NCBI RefSeq assembly: GCF_003477885.1
Contig: NZ_QUEE01000024.1
Coordinates: forward strand, 1 to 40,355
Direction of reading: 5' to 3'
From: Lachnotalea sp. AF33-28
Lineage (GTDB): Bacteria; Bacillota; Clostridia; Lachnospirales; Lachnospiraceae
Length of the DNA: 40,355 nt
The translations under genes and the position numbers were made by a program. The notes beneath the pieces are model-generated. The model was not told the DNA's origin. It was given only the letters and a program-made list of their open reading frames with translations, and ran no database searches. Below, piece by piece: positions 15,676-24,459 of this stretch; positions within the stretch are counted from its first letter, which is position 1; every line of letters begins with the position of its first letter.

Positions 15676-17151
15676 ATGGATTATACGGCACCGGAGAAGA
15701 AAGGCATTTCATCTAAGAAGATACAGGAGTATATTGTAGTACTTGAGAAAAACAGACTGTCCACCCATGACCTGATACTGGCCAGGGGGGATTCTGTTGT
15801 GTTTGAAGCATACTGGGAGCCGTTTCACAGCGATTTTCTGCACCGGATGTATTCGGTCAGCAAGAGCTTTGTCTCTCTCGCGGTCGGTTTTCTTGAACAG
15901 GACAAAAAGCTGTCACTGGATGACCCGATTTCCAAATATTTTGAAGAGGAACTGAAAAAACAGCAGGACGCCAATATGAGAAACCAGACCATACGCCATA
16001 TGCTGATGATGTGTACGGCCAAGCTGGAGCGCAACTGGTTTACGGCGAGAACTTCGGACAGGGTCAGGTTCTATTTTGAAAACGATACAAAGCAGTCCCG
16101 GCCGTCCGGAACTGTCTTTCAGTATGACAGCACCGGTTCCTTTATCCTGTGTGCCCTGGTGGAACGAATCAGCGGCATGCCGTTTATGGAATACCTGCGC
16201 GTAAAGCTTTTTGATAAAATCGGGGTATCCAAAGAGGCGTACTGCCTGAAGTGCCCGGGAGGCCATTCCTGGGGAGATTCCGGCGTGCTCTGCAAACCGG
16301 CGGATTTGCTGAAGATCGCGAGGTTTGTCATGAATAAGGGCAGGTGGAACGGCGAGCAGATATTGAATGAAAGATATATCAGTGAAGCCACAGCAAAGCA
16401 GGTTGACAATAATTTCTGGGATGAAGATGAATTTGACACGAAGGGCTATGGGTATCAGATCTGGAGAGCCGGTGAAAACGCATGGCTGTTTAACGGCATG
16501 GGATGTCAGTTCGCCCTGGGCATTCCGGATAAGGATCTGATCATGGTATATAACGGAGACAATCAGGGAAAAGAATCCGCTAAAAAGATCATCATTGACA
16601 GCTTCTTCGATCTGATCGTAAATACGGCAGAGGATGAAGCGATAGAAGGCGGAGAAGAGGCATACGGGCGCCTTTGCTCGTACTGCGGCGGTCTCACGCT
16701 GCAGGCCGCTTCAGGCAGCCGGCAGTCGGACTGGATGAGCCGGGTGGACAATGTCACATACCGGATGGATGATAACCCCATGGGCATTACCAGGTTGCAG
16801 CTGTCCTTTCATGGGGAGGAAGGCTGTCTGAAATATACCAACGGGCAGGGCGACAAGGAGCTGCGTTTTGGAATATGCCGCAATGTATACGGACCGTTTC
16901 CGCAGGAGGGGTATTCTGACGGGGTGGGGTCTGTCTGCGCGCCGGGCAATTTCTACAGATGCGCGGCATCAGGAGCCTGGGTGGAGCCCCATAAGCTGTA
17001 TATCAAGGTGCAGGTGATCGACCGGTATTTCGGAATTCTGAATATGTTTTTCAGTTTCAGAGACAATCTGGTAGGAGTGTACATGAATAAGTCGGCAGAG
17101 GATTTCCTGAATGAGTATGCGGGATATGCCGGCGGGATAGCAGAGGTTTAA
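15676..17151 (+). CDS. Serine hydrolase, beta-lactamase fold (class C/EstB type)
   Basis: A 491-residue protein. Residues 1-330 form the beta-lactamase-related domain with the S-x-x-K motif at S60-V-S-K63 and the Y-x-S motif at Y150-D-S152; W-G-D-S-G near 200 is also typical. The last 150 residues form a separate beta-rich domain, as in other two-domain serine hydrolases of this group. There is no signal peptide, so a role against external beta-lactams is unlikely and an esterase or peptidase activity on an intracellular substrate is more likely. A CG-rich palindrome (15636-15649) lies between the TetR gene and this gene, with GGGAGGG before the start. Confidence 0.88.
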   Translation: MDYTAPEKKGISSKKIQEYIVVLEKNRLSTHDLILARGDSVVFEAYWEPFHSDFLHRMYSVSKSFVSLAVGFLEQDKKLSLDDPISKYFEEELKKQQDANMRNQTIRHMLMMCTAKLERNWFTARTSDRVRFYFENDTKQSRPSGTVFQYDSTGSFILCALVERISGMPFMEYLRVKLFDKIGVSKEAYCLKCPGGHSWGDSGVLCKPADLLKIARFVMNKGRWNGEQILNERYISEATAKQVDNNFWDEDEFDTKGYGYQIWRAGENAWLFNGMGCQFALGIPDKDLIMVYNGDNQGKESAKKIIIDSFFDLIVNTAEDEAIEGGEEAYGRLCSYCGGLTLQAASGSRQSDWMSRVDNVTYRMDDNPMGITRLQLSFHGEEGCLKYTNGQGDKELRFGICRNVYGPFPQEGYSDGVGSVCAPGNFYRCAASGAWVEPHKLYIKVQVIDRYFGILNMFFSFRDNLVGVYMNKSAEDFLNEYAGYAGGIAEV

Positions 17152-17152
17152 A

Positions 17153-17223
17153 TTTTGCACTAATTAGTATTGCAAAAATCAGAACAATCGATTATAATGC
17201 AAATAAGAATTAACAGGTGTTAA
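17153..17223 (+). promoter_or_regulatory. Promoter with two operator-like inverted repeats
   Basis: TTGCAA (17170-17175), a 17-bp spacer and TATAAT (17193-17198) drive the downstream paralogue pair. TTTTGCA/TGCAAAA arms (17153-17159, 17171-17177) straddle the -35 box, and TTAACA-GG-TGTTAA (17210-17223) covers the start of the transcript. LacI-family proteins bind such even palindromes, and a LacI gene follows the operon at 22192. Confidence 0.65.
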
Positions 17224-17245
17224 AAAGCAGCTGTAAATATTTGAG

Positions 17246-17277
17246 TATAAGGCTTTTGTATATGCAAAAGCCTTATA
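17246..17277 (+). promoter_or_regulatory. Perfect 13-bp hairpin in a long leader
   Basis: TATAAGGCTTTTG (17246-17258) and its reverse complement (17265-17277) enclose a 6-base loop. No T-run follows on the plus strand. It lies between the promoter and the start codon at 17397, in a leader of roughly 190 bases, so it may modulate expression or stop read-through from upstream. Confidence 0.5.
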
Positions 17278-17396
17278 TAAAATGCTGATTTTAACACGTA
17301 TAAAAACAATTGGAGACAAGAACTATGCAACTGGTTACATCTACAAATTCCCTCGTGCCGCTTGCACTTCTGTAGGGGCTCGGAAAGGAGAATACC

Positions 17397-19841
17397 ATGT
17401 GTGAATCTCAATTTAAGTATACTGTGAATACACAGGAGTTTATTTCAAAATGGCTCATAAGCGATGTTATGGAAGTGCCGTTTCACGCGGAGCCTAAGCC
17501 CACTGTTTTTCCCGAATACCGTCCGGGAGTCAGTGTTAAGGATAAGGACGGAAAAGAGCGGGTATCCCCCGCCAAGCAGGAGTTCCTTGAGAGGGGGATT
17601 TTCCGGAAGGCCGGTTATCCGGCGGAAATTGTGATGGATCAGCTGTATTATCCGTTTGACACAAACCGGGTGGACTGCTCTTCCTTCTGGTCCTATCCGG
17701 CGGATATCACTTTCTATGCGAAAGCGGAGATCGAAGTTTGTGAAGACGGCTTTTGGGACTTTCGAATCTTTGCCAGCGGCGCGGTAAAGGTCTGGGTAAA
17801 CGGTAAGCTGGAAGCTGAGTTTTATCCGTATGAATCCAATATCGAGCAGAACCGGGAGATCCGTTTATACTTTTGTAAAGGCAGTAACGAACTTGTAGTT
17901 GGCTGCAATGATTACGGAGAAAGAAATATACAGTTTAAATTTGGATTAAAAAATCTGGGAGAAAGACTGACTGTAAGTCTGCCCGTATCGGTGGATGCGA
18001 ATAAACTGTGCAGGGTAAACGGTGTGCTTAATTCCCTGTATATGGAGAAATTAAGCTATCAAAGCGGTGCGGTTGAATTTTGCTCCGACCGGTCCTTTAC
18101 GGAAGAAATGTGTTTGGATATTGACGTATGCGGTATACATAAACAACGGATGATGCATGAGGGGGACTCTATGATCGTATGGGGGGATGTGTCGGAACTT
18201 CCTATAGGATATCATGAGTTTTATATCCATACACAGGTTGGACAGTTAGAGGTGGGGGCCAGGCTGTGGGCGGAGGTGTATCCGGAGAAGATGATCACCG
18301 CAGCGCCTGCTGCGTATGAAGAACGTGCCGGAGAAGTATTGAAATTTGCGGTGGAACATTCGGGGCCGGGCATGGACCGCTACATCGCATGCCTCGCAAC
18401 GGGAAGGGAAGGATATGCGGCCTGTGAGGCTGCGATGAAAAACGAGTTGTATCTGGCAGAGCACCGGGGGGATTGTGCCGATTTTGTCATGTTTAAAGTA
18501 GCATGGATTTTAAAACGGTACCGCGATCGGATTCCGGAGGAATTTGCAGCACAGCTGGAGAAAACTGTGCTCGGCTTCCGATATTGGTTCGATGAACCCG
18601 GAAATGATGCAATGTGGTTTTTCAGTGAGAACCATGCCCTGGCATTTCATACGGATGAACTGCTGGCGGGGGAACTGTATCCGGACAGAGTTTTTTCAAA
18701 CAGCGGTCTGACAGGGAAAGAACACGTCGAAAAGGCAGGAAAAAGGATTGCAGAGTGGTTTGAAAAGCTGTTTGAGTATGGGTATAACGAATGGTATTCG
18801 GCCAGCTATATTGCGGTTGATATGAGAAGCTATATCACTTTATATGAATTAACCGAAAATGAAGAGATACGCAGGATGGCGCAAAAGGCTATGGATTATA
18901 CCTATGAACTGTATGCCGGGAACAGTTTTGACGGGGTGCTTGGCACCTCAAACGGGCGGACCTATTCCAAGGATCTGCTGGCCAACCATACGATGTCATG
19001 TGACAGTGATATCTGGCTCGCCTGGGGATGCGGCTATCTGAACGCAAATGTGAGTCCGGCGATGTATGTCGCCATGTCGGATTACCGTCCGCCGGCCCGG
19101 CTTGAGGCCATTGCCAGATGGGAAGAGGACAGGAAGCTGCTGTTAAAGGATAAGCAGGGAACCTTCCGCGTGCCGACGGTGCTGTGCAAGAAAAAGGACT
19201 ATATGCTGGGCAGCTGTGTGGCGCCCCGCACAGGATATTTCGGATCCCAGGAGCATCTGCTCAACATCTTTCTGGCGGATGCACAGACCCGCATCTGGAT
19301 CAACCATCCCGGAGAGGGCAAGATCTTCGGCCTGCGCAGACCGGGGTACTTTAACGGTAACGGCCTTACGCCGCTGGTGGAACAGCAGTATAATACGGCG
19401 GTTATGAGCTATAACTTTCCGGATGAGCTGCTGCAGCGGACAGAGGTAAATTATGTCCACGCAATCTGTGACAGGAGTGTTTGTGACGAAGTTCTGCTGC
19501 AGGAAAAGTGGCTGTTTATCCGGCGCAAGACGGCTTTTGCAGCGATTTATGCTGAAAACGGGCTGCGCTTAAGCGACCGGCAGGCGCTGAAGGGAATTGA
19601 GTTCATCTCGGACGGCGTAAACGGCAGCTGGTTTATTAAGGTATCCGACGACCGTGAAGCGGGCAGCTTTGAAGCGTTTCGGGAGTACCTGTCCGCCAAT
19701 CCGCCTGTGATTGAAGGTGACAGGCTGTATTATAAGGATTTTGAATACGGTGATATGCAGTTTTCTCTTATGGAGGATGGATATACATGGAAGGTTTTGA
19801 ATATGCCTGCAGCGAAGGAACTTGGATTACGCAGTTTATGA
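17397..19841 (+). CDS. Putative intracellular polysaccharide lyase-like protein, paralogue 1
   Basis: An 814-residue protein I cannot assign to a named family. Residues 75-190 look like a beta-sandwich (G-A-V-K-V-W-V-N-G-K). A helical region from about 300 to 570 holds W-F-D-E-P-G-N-D-A-M-W-F-F-S-E-N412-H413-A-L, E-W-Y-S-A-S-Y471 and N-G-R521-T-Y-S-K. The C-terminal part is beta-rich (H-P-G-E near 640, R-R-P-G-Y-F-N-G-N-G). An alpha/alpha toroid with an Asn-His pair and a Tyr, followed by beta-sandwiches, is the plan of heparinase/alginate-lyase type enzymes. No signal peptide is present. It overlaps its paralogue by 55 bases. The lyase role is inference. Confidence 0.8.
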   Translation: MCESQFKYTVNTQEFISKWLISDVMEVPFHAEPKPTVFPEYRPGVSVKDKDGKERVSPAKQEFLERGIFRKAGYPAEIVMDQLYYPFDTNRVDCSSFWSYPADITFYAKAEIEVCEDGFWDFRIFASGAVKVWVNGKLEAEFYPYESNIEQNREIRLYFCKGSNELVVGCNDYGERNIQFKFGLKNLGERLTVSLPVSVDANKLCRVNGVLNSLYMEKLSYQSGAVEFCSDRSFTEEMCLDIDVCGIHKQRMMHEGDSMIVWGDVSELPIGYHEFYIHTQVGQLEVGARLWAEVYPEKMITAAPAAYEERAGEVLKFAVEHSGPGMDRYIACLATGREGYAACEAAMKNELYLAEHRGDCADFVMFKVAWILKRYRDRIPEEFAAQLEKTVLGFRYWFDEPGNDAMWFFSENHALAFHTDELLAGELYPDRVFSNSGLTGKEHVEKAGKRIAEWFEKLFEYGYNEWYSASYIAVDMRSYITLYELTENEEIRRMAQKAMDYTYELYAGNSFDGVLGTSNGRTYSKDLLANHTMSCDSDIWLAWGCGYLNANVSPAMYVAMSDYRPPARLEAIARWEEDRKLLLKDKQGTFRVPTVLCKKKDYMLGSCVAPRTGYFGSQEHLLNIFLADAQTRIWINHPGEGKIFGLRRPGYFNGNGLTPLVEQQYNTAVMSYNFPDELLQRTEVNYVHAICDRSVCDEVLLQEKWLFIRRKTAFAAIYAENGLRLSDRQALKGIEFISDGVNGSWFIKVSDDREAGSFEAFREYLSANPPVIEGDRLYYKDFEYGDMQFSLMEDGYTWKVLNMPAAKELGLRSL

Positions 19842-22132
19842 TCAGCCCTTTGAGAGAGATCCTGTATGAGGGCATTCCTGCTCCGTACCCACCGCAGTGT
19901 AAAGTAAACGGAGAATGGAGTCAGATTATTTCCCCCAGCCGCATGCAGTTTGTAGCGGAAGGAGAATTCGAGAAGCGCGCAGTGCAGTGGCTGGACTGTG
20001 AGAAACTGTATATGCCCTTTGAAGGGGAGAAGGTGGAGTATTCCGGCTTTTGGATGCGGGCGACAAAGCTTGATTTTGCTGCAGCCACCTGCATCGTTGC
20101 ACCCAAGCCGGGTAGTTACCCTTTTAAACTGTCATCCTGCGGAGGGGTGAAGCTGTATGTAAACGGGAACTTACAGGGAAGTTTATTCGGTTATCAGAGA
20201 AATCAGGAGCAGTCATTGCCCCTCACCTTAAGCCTTGCGGAGGGGGAAAACCGCATCTATATCGAATGCAACGAACTGGCGGAACGGGATACGCAGTTTT
20301 ATTTCAAACTGTGTTATCTGGGGCGGACCCCTCTTAAGGGGCAGCTGCCGGCAGAGATTGACAGAGAGCGGATCACAGAGGTACGGGCGCTGCTGGACGG
20401 CGCATATCTGGATCGGTTTAACTATCATACGCCGGATATACGCGTTCGTTTCCGGCATCCGTGTTCCGTGCCGACAGACTTAAACGTCAGACTGCAATTT
20501 GTGGATGCGCATATCCCGCTGCCTGCGCAAAGCATGCATATACGGCTGCTGCCGGAACAGACCGGCATACAGGCGGGCGGACTCATTGACCGGAAGGCCG
20601 GCATGGTGTCCGTTACGCTGTCTGTGGATGTCTGCGGCCTTACGGTCAGCCGGACGCTGCAGTTCGAATACTATGATGAGAGCATTATGGAAGAAGCGCG
20701 GGATGCCGATCCGGCGCGCAGAAAAAGAAAAGCCCTGGAATTTTTGGCCCGATACGGGGTGTCGAATTTCCAGAAGGCCCTTGCCATGTATGAAACAGGG
20801 ACGGATACAGAGCAGGCGGGCCGGATCATGGAAGAAGAAATTATACGGGCTGACAGCCGGTTTGACTGCAGTGATTTCAGGCTGCCCGCATTTTTCTACG
20901 CGCTGCGCAGCGGCAAGGTGCCGGGCAGGATAAAGGAGAAGCTTCGTGAAACCATTTTAAATTACCGTTACTGGTTTGATGAACCGGGAAACGATGTGAT
21001 GTGGTTTTTCAGTGAAAATCATGCCCTTTGCTTTCATGCCTGCGAGCTTTTGGCCGGGGAGATGTTTCCGGAGCGGCAGTTTTCCTACAGCGGCATGACG
21101 GGAGAAGAGCACGTGAAAAAAGCCAAAGGACTGCTGCAAAAGTGGTTCGACAACTTTTTGGAGCACGGATTCACCGAGTGGAATTCTGCAGTCTATATTC
21201 CGATTGACATAATCGGCATGACTGCGCTGTTTGAACTGGCATCCGACCCGGAGATTAAGCGGTATGCGAAAGCGGCGCTGGATAAAACCTTTGAGATCCT
21301 TGCGGTCAACAGTTTTCGCGGTATTGTCGCGGCCAGCTACGGGCGCATCTATTTTAAAAATCTGATTGGCAGGCGCACAGGTGAGGCATCGGCGCTCAAC
21401 TTTATTGTCAGCGGCGAGGGCTGGCTGAACCAGCACTGTTTTTCAACGGTGCTCATGGCCTTGTCAGATTACATGCCCGGTGAGCGGATCCTGTCACTGT
21501 ACCGTTCTCCTAAAGAGGGTGCGGTAAACACATCCATACAGGGGGAGACGGGAGTCAGGCTGTACAGTTATAAGGCGCCGGATTACGTGATGGCCAGCGC
21601 ACAAAACTACCGTCCCGGTAAGCCCGGACTGCAGGAACATGTGTTTCAGCTGATGATAAAGGACTGCGATACACAGATCTGGATCAACCACCCCGGAGAG
21701 GCTGTTTACTTCGGGGAGGGGAGGCCTGGCTATTTTGCGGGGAACGGCACGCTGCCCAATGTATTGCAGTACAGGAACCGTGCGGTTATTATATACGATC
21801 TCTTGGATCAGGAGGTGGGGTATACCCATGCCTACTGCCCGCTTGCACAGTTTGATGAATGGGTGCAGTGCGGGGAATGGCTGTTTATGCGCAAGCAGGA
21901 TATCTGTGTTTGCTTGTATGCACAAAACGGCATTGCGATAACCAAAGAGGGTCCGCTTAAATATTTTGAAGTAATCTCAAAAGGACAGCACAACGTGTGG
22001 CGTGTGGCTGTTGAGAAGATGGAAAATAGCGGAGAATTCCGCCATACGGCGGAGGCTGTGATGGCAGAACCATGGAAAGCCAGGGAATCTGAAGAAAACT
22101 GGGCTGGACTGGAAAATTTACACCTGTTATAA
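19787..22132 (+). CDS. Putative intracellular polysaccharide lyase-like protein, paralogue 2
   Basis: A 781-residue paralogue of the preceding protein, alignable over its whole length. Conserved blocks are L-N-Y-R-Y-W-F-D-E-P-G-N-D-V-M-W-F-F-S-E with N411-H412, E-W-N-S-A-V-Y470, Y-G-R-I-Y-F-K-N-L, I-W-I-N-H-P-G-E and R-P-G-Y-F-A-G-N-G. The same candidate catalytic residues are kept in both copies, so both are probably active, with different substrates or different ends of one substrate. The start at 19787 lies 10 bases after GGAGG inside the 3' end of the first gene; the N termini align (F-K-Y / F-E-Y), which supports it. No signal peptide is present. The gene is followed by the LacI regulator. 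Confidence 0.8.
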   Translation: MEGFEYACSEGTWITQFMISPLREILYEGIPAPYPPQCKVNGEWSQIISPSRMQFVAEGEFEKRAVQWLDCEKLYMPFEGEKVEYSGFWMRATKLDFAAATCIVAPKPGSYPFKLSSCGGVKLYVNGNLQGSLFGYQRNQEQSLPLTLSLAEGENRIYIECNELAERDTQFYFKLCYLGRTPLKGQLPAEIDRERITEVRALLDGAYLDRFNYHTPDIRVRFRHPCSVPTDLNVRLQFVDAHIPLPAQSMHIRLLPEQTGIQAGGLIDRKAGMVSVTLSVDVCGLTVSRTLQFEYYDESIMEEARDADPARRKRKALEFLARYGVSNFQKALAMYETGTDTEQAGRIMEEEIIRADSRFDCSDFRLPAFFYALRSGKVPGRIKEKLRETILNYRYWFDEPGNDVMWFFSENHALCFHACELLAGEMFPERQFSYSGMTGEEHVKKAKGLLQKWFDNFLEHGFTEWNSAVYIPIDIIGMTALFELASDPEIKRYAKAALDKTFEILAVNSFRGIVAASYGRIYFKNLIGRRTGEASALNFIVSGEGWLNQHCFSTVLMALSDYMPGERILSLYRSPKEGAVNTSIQGETGVRLYSYKAPDYVMASAQNYRPGKPGLQEHVFQLMIKDCDTQIWINHPGEAVYFGEGRPGYFAGNGTLPNVLQYRNRAVIIYDLLDQEVGYTHAYCPLAQFDEWVQCGEWLFMRKQDICVCLYAQNGIAITKEGPLKYFEVISKGQHNVWRVAVEKMENSGEFRHTAEAVMAEPWKARESEENWAGLENLHLL

Positions 22133-22191
22133 TAGTAGGAAAGTAAGCCGCGATTGGAAATATAATCGGAGGAAGAAAGGGGTATTATTGT

Positions 22192-23247
22192 ATGACAACA
22201 AAGGAATTGGCCGAGATTATAGGCGTTTCAAGAGTTACACTGTCAAAGGTGATTAACGGTGCGGGCGGAGTATCTCCGAAAATGGAGGAAAAAATCCGCA
22301 AGTATATTGAAATGTATAATTTTGAGCCGAACAGTCAGGCGCGCAGCCTTGTGGGGAAGGAAGAACAGATTCTCGGCTTCTTTTCCACTTATTCGGAAGA
22401 AAATGCCGGCGCCGGAGAAATATCCTCTCACTTCGCTACGGAAATGATTCATCTGGTGGTGGACAAAGCGCAGAAATCCGATTATAAAACGCTGGTATCC
22501 CTGACAAATTCCGCAAAAGATATAAAGACGATCGAGCGGTTCTTCAGCGCCAGGCTGGTGCGCGGCGCGATACTGCTCGGTTATGAGACAGGCAGCGAGG
22601 CCATAAAAAGGCTTGCCGGGCGCGGTTATCCGCTGGTGCTCGTCAATCAGGAGATGGATACAAAATTTGACAACGTTTCGGTGGTAAATATGGATGATCA
22701 GAACTGGGCATTTGCGGCGATAGAAAAGCTGGTGGAATTCGGACACAGGGATATCATCTATCTGGGCTGCAAGCGTCCGCGTTTGCCCGCGATGAGAAGA
22801 CAGGACGGTGTGCAGGATGCACTCCGCCGGTATGAGGACCGAATCAGTTCTCTCACCATATTGGACGGAGATTTCAGTGAAGAAAAAGCATACAGCCAGA
22901 TATATTCGATCTACAGCAGACAGGGCACGCCGAAAGCTACCGGGATATTTGCCGCCAACGATATCATGGCAATCGGGGCGATGCGCGCATTAAAATCATT
23001 AAATTACAGGATTCCGGAAGATATTTCCGTGATCGGTTTTGACGATATATCCATATCGAGGTATCTGACCCCGGGCCTGACGACGATGCGGTGCGATTTT
23101 GCCAAGATCGCATCGACCTGTGTTGACACACTGATACAGCTGATTGAAGGAAAAGGCAAAGGGCAGCACATTGAGCTCCCTGTGGAGTTCATCATGCGGG
23201 GAACCTTAGGAACCTGCGAAAACCTGCTGCTGGGCCGTTCTGTCTGA
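22192..23247 (+). CDS. LacI family transcriptional regulator
   Basis: A 351-residue regulator. Residues 1-55 hold the LacI helix-turn-helix and hinge (T-T-K-E-L-A-E-I-I-G-V-S-R-V-T-L-S-K-V-I, then F-E-P-N-S-Q-A-R-S-L). The rest is a periplasmic-binding-protein-like sugar sensor (V-L-V-N-Q-E-M, G-H-R-D-I-I-Y-L-G, A-N-D-I-M-A-I-G, V-I-G-F-D-D-I). It follows the two lyase-like genes by about 60 bases, with GGAGG upstream, and is likely their regulator through the palindrome at 17210-17223. The inducing sugar is unknown. Confidence 0.93.
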   Translation: MTTKELAEIIGVSRVTLSKVINGAGGVSPKMEEKIRKYIEMYNFEPNSQARSLVGKEEQILGFFSTYSEENAGAGEISSHFATEMIHLVVDKAQKSDYKTLVSLTNSAKDIKTIERFFSARLVRGAILLGYETGSEAIKRLAGRGYPLVLVNQEMDTKFDNVSVVNMDDQNWAFAAIEKLVEFGHRDIIYLGCKRPRLPAMRRQDGVQDALRRYEDRISSLTILDGDFSEEKAYSQIYSIYSRQGTPKATGIFAANDIMAIGAMRALKSLNYRIPEDISVIGFDDISISRYLTPGLTTMRCDFAKIASTCVDTLIQLIEGKGKGQHIELPVEFIMRGTLGTCENLLLGRSV

Positions 23248-23263
23248 AAGAGGAACAAGAAAG

Positions 23264-23310
23264 GGGCTGTGGAAAAATAGAATTAGATCAACTCCTTTTT
23301 TTCACAGCCC
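23264..23310. terminator. Hairpin between convergent genes
   Basis: GGGCTGTG (23264-23271) pairs with CACAGCCC (23303-23310), extended by an A-run and T-run inside the stem. It separates the LacI gene from the minus-strand gene ending at 23337. The external T-run is weak on both strands. Confidence 0.55.
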
Positions 23311-23336
23311 TATGTAATGAAAAAGAAGCTGCCCGA

Positions 23337-23618
23337 TTAATCCGGCAGCTTCCGCTTTTCCTGCAGCAAAACTCTGTGTATGCTCTTGATTGAGAGGTAG
23401 TATTCCTTCGCCAGATCTTCGGCGGTTTTCCCTTTCAAAAAGGAGCGGTAGATTTCGGCATTTCTCTGCCGGATATCTTTCTTAAAGCCGGTGTTGTCGC
23501 CCCAGCTGCGGCGGTTTTCCTCCTTGCGGGGAATATAGATGCAGACACCGTCCGCATATTTTTGTATCTGTTCTACCAATTCTTTGGGCAGAAGCTTCTC
23601 TGCCTTTATATAGCTCAT
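23337..23618 (-). CDS. CD3324-family (Mor-like) putative transcription regulator
   Basis: A 93-residue protein. The start at 23618 is chosen because GGAG lies 8 bases upstream and the sequence from M-S-Y-I-K-A-E matches the usual start of the family; the longer open frame adds only basic, atypical residues. The pattern L-P-K-E-L-V-E-Q-I-Q-K-Y-A-D-G-x-C-I-Y-I-P-R-K-E-E-N-R and the C-terminal helix-turn-helix (A-E-D-L-A-K-E-Y-Y-L-S-I-K-S-I-H-R) are those of small clostridial proteins related to Mor/C phage activators. DNA binding is expected; targets are unknown. Confidence 0.85.
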   Translation of the reverse strand: MSYIKAEKLLPKELVEQIQKYADGVCIYIPRKEENRRSWGDNTGFKKDIRQRNAEIYRSFLKGKTAEDLAKEYYLSIKSIHRVLLQEKRKLPD

Positions 23619-23741
23619 TTTGCGTCTCCTCATTATTTTAGTGCAAGGATTCACAAAGGCTAATCTCTTTATTTTCATGCGATAGCCTTTGCTACGCACG
23701 GATAACGGATCTTGTAGTCATAATAATGCTCCTTTCCTGCT

Positions 23742-24320
23742 TCAGATCTGCGGGTATACTGTAAAGGAAAAATTGTCTTTATATAAAAATCTTCCAGTGG
23801 CTTTTCTGCCCGTTTCAATGATGCCCTGTGTGCACAGTCTTTTTAACTGTCCTCTGGAAATGCCGAGCTTTCGGCTTACCATTCCTTCCAGGCGGCATTC
23901 AATCTTAAACTCACTGGTGATCGTGACAGCTATCGGATGCTGTAGTGTTTCCAGGCATAAATCAGGGCCTGAAAGCACAGGAGCGATCCCTTTATAATCC
24001 GCTGCGACACGGTTTATTCTGTAGACATCTGTTGAGAACACATACTCCTTTACAAGTTCTTCACTGTTTTCACAGAATTTCTGATATAAGTTTTTGTTTA
24101 TACTGCGGGCCTCCACTCTGCTTAGAATATCCATGTTCCAGGTATGTCCGCAGTCTTGACACAGGTAAATCAGCCAGACATCCAGCAGATTCTGGTTTGC
24201 GTTAATTCGGAATGCATGGCTGCATTCATAGCGGGCGGAAGTGCCGCAGTGCGGGCAGTGGCGGATTACCGCCGGCAGCCCGCACGGGATCAGCCGCCAA
24301 GTGACCGTTTCTATATTCAT
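23742..24320 (-). CDS. DUF1062 domain protein
   Basis: A 192-residue protein with a zinc ribbon formed by C22-P-H-C25-G and C54-Q-D-C57-G-H, then a helical region and a C-terminal segment (S-R-K-L-G-I-S-R-G-Q-L-K-R-L) resembling a helix-turn-helix. The W-R-L-I-P-C-G-L-P start and the cysteine pairs are typical of DUF1062 proteins, whose function is not known. It sits between the CD3324-family gene and the MATE gene, on the same strand. A 9-bp hairpin (23654-23662 with 23683-23691) lies downstream. Confidence 0.85.
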   Translation of the reverse strand: MNIETVTWRLIPCGLPAVIRHCPHCGTSARYECSHAFRINANQNLLDVWLIYLCQDCGHTWNMDILSRVEARSINKNLYQKFCENSEELVKEYVFSTDVYRINRVAADYKGIAPVLSGPDLCLETLQHPIAVTITSEFKIECRLEGMVSRKLGISRGQLKRLCTQGIIETGRKATGRFLYKDNFSFTVYPQI

Positions 24321-24410
24321 GTTCGCACCGTTCCTAATCGTGTATTTGATTGTTTCACATGTTTAGAAACGGTACGGCTTACGCATTATAAGAATAGCAC
24401 AGATAGCGTA

Positions 24411-24449
24411 AATAGAAAACCTCATACTCATTTTCAAAAGAATATGAGG
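24411..24449 (-). terminator. Terminator of MATE transporter gene
   Basis: On the minus strand, CCTCATATTC (24449-24440) pairs with GAGTATGAGG (24429-24420) with one G-T pair, followed by TTTTCTATT. It lies 11 bases after the stop codon. Confidence 0.8.
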
Positions 24450-24459
24450 TGGTCTGTGA

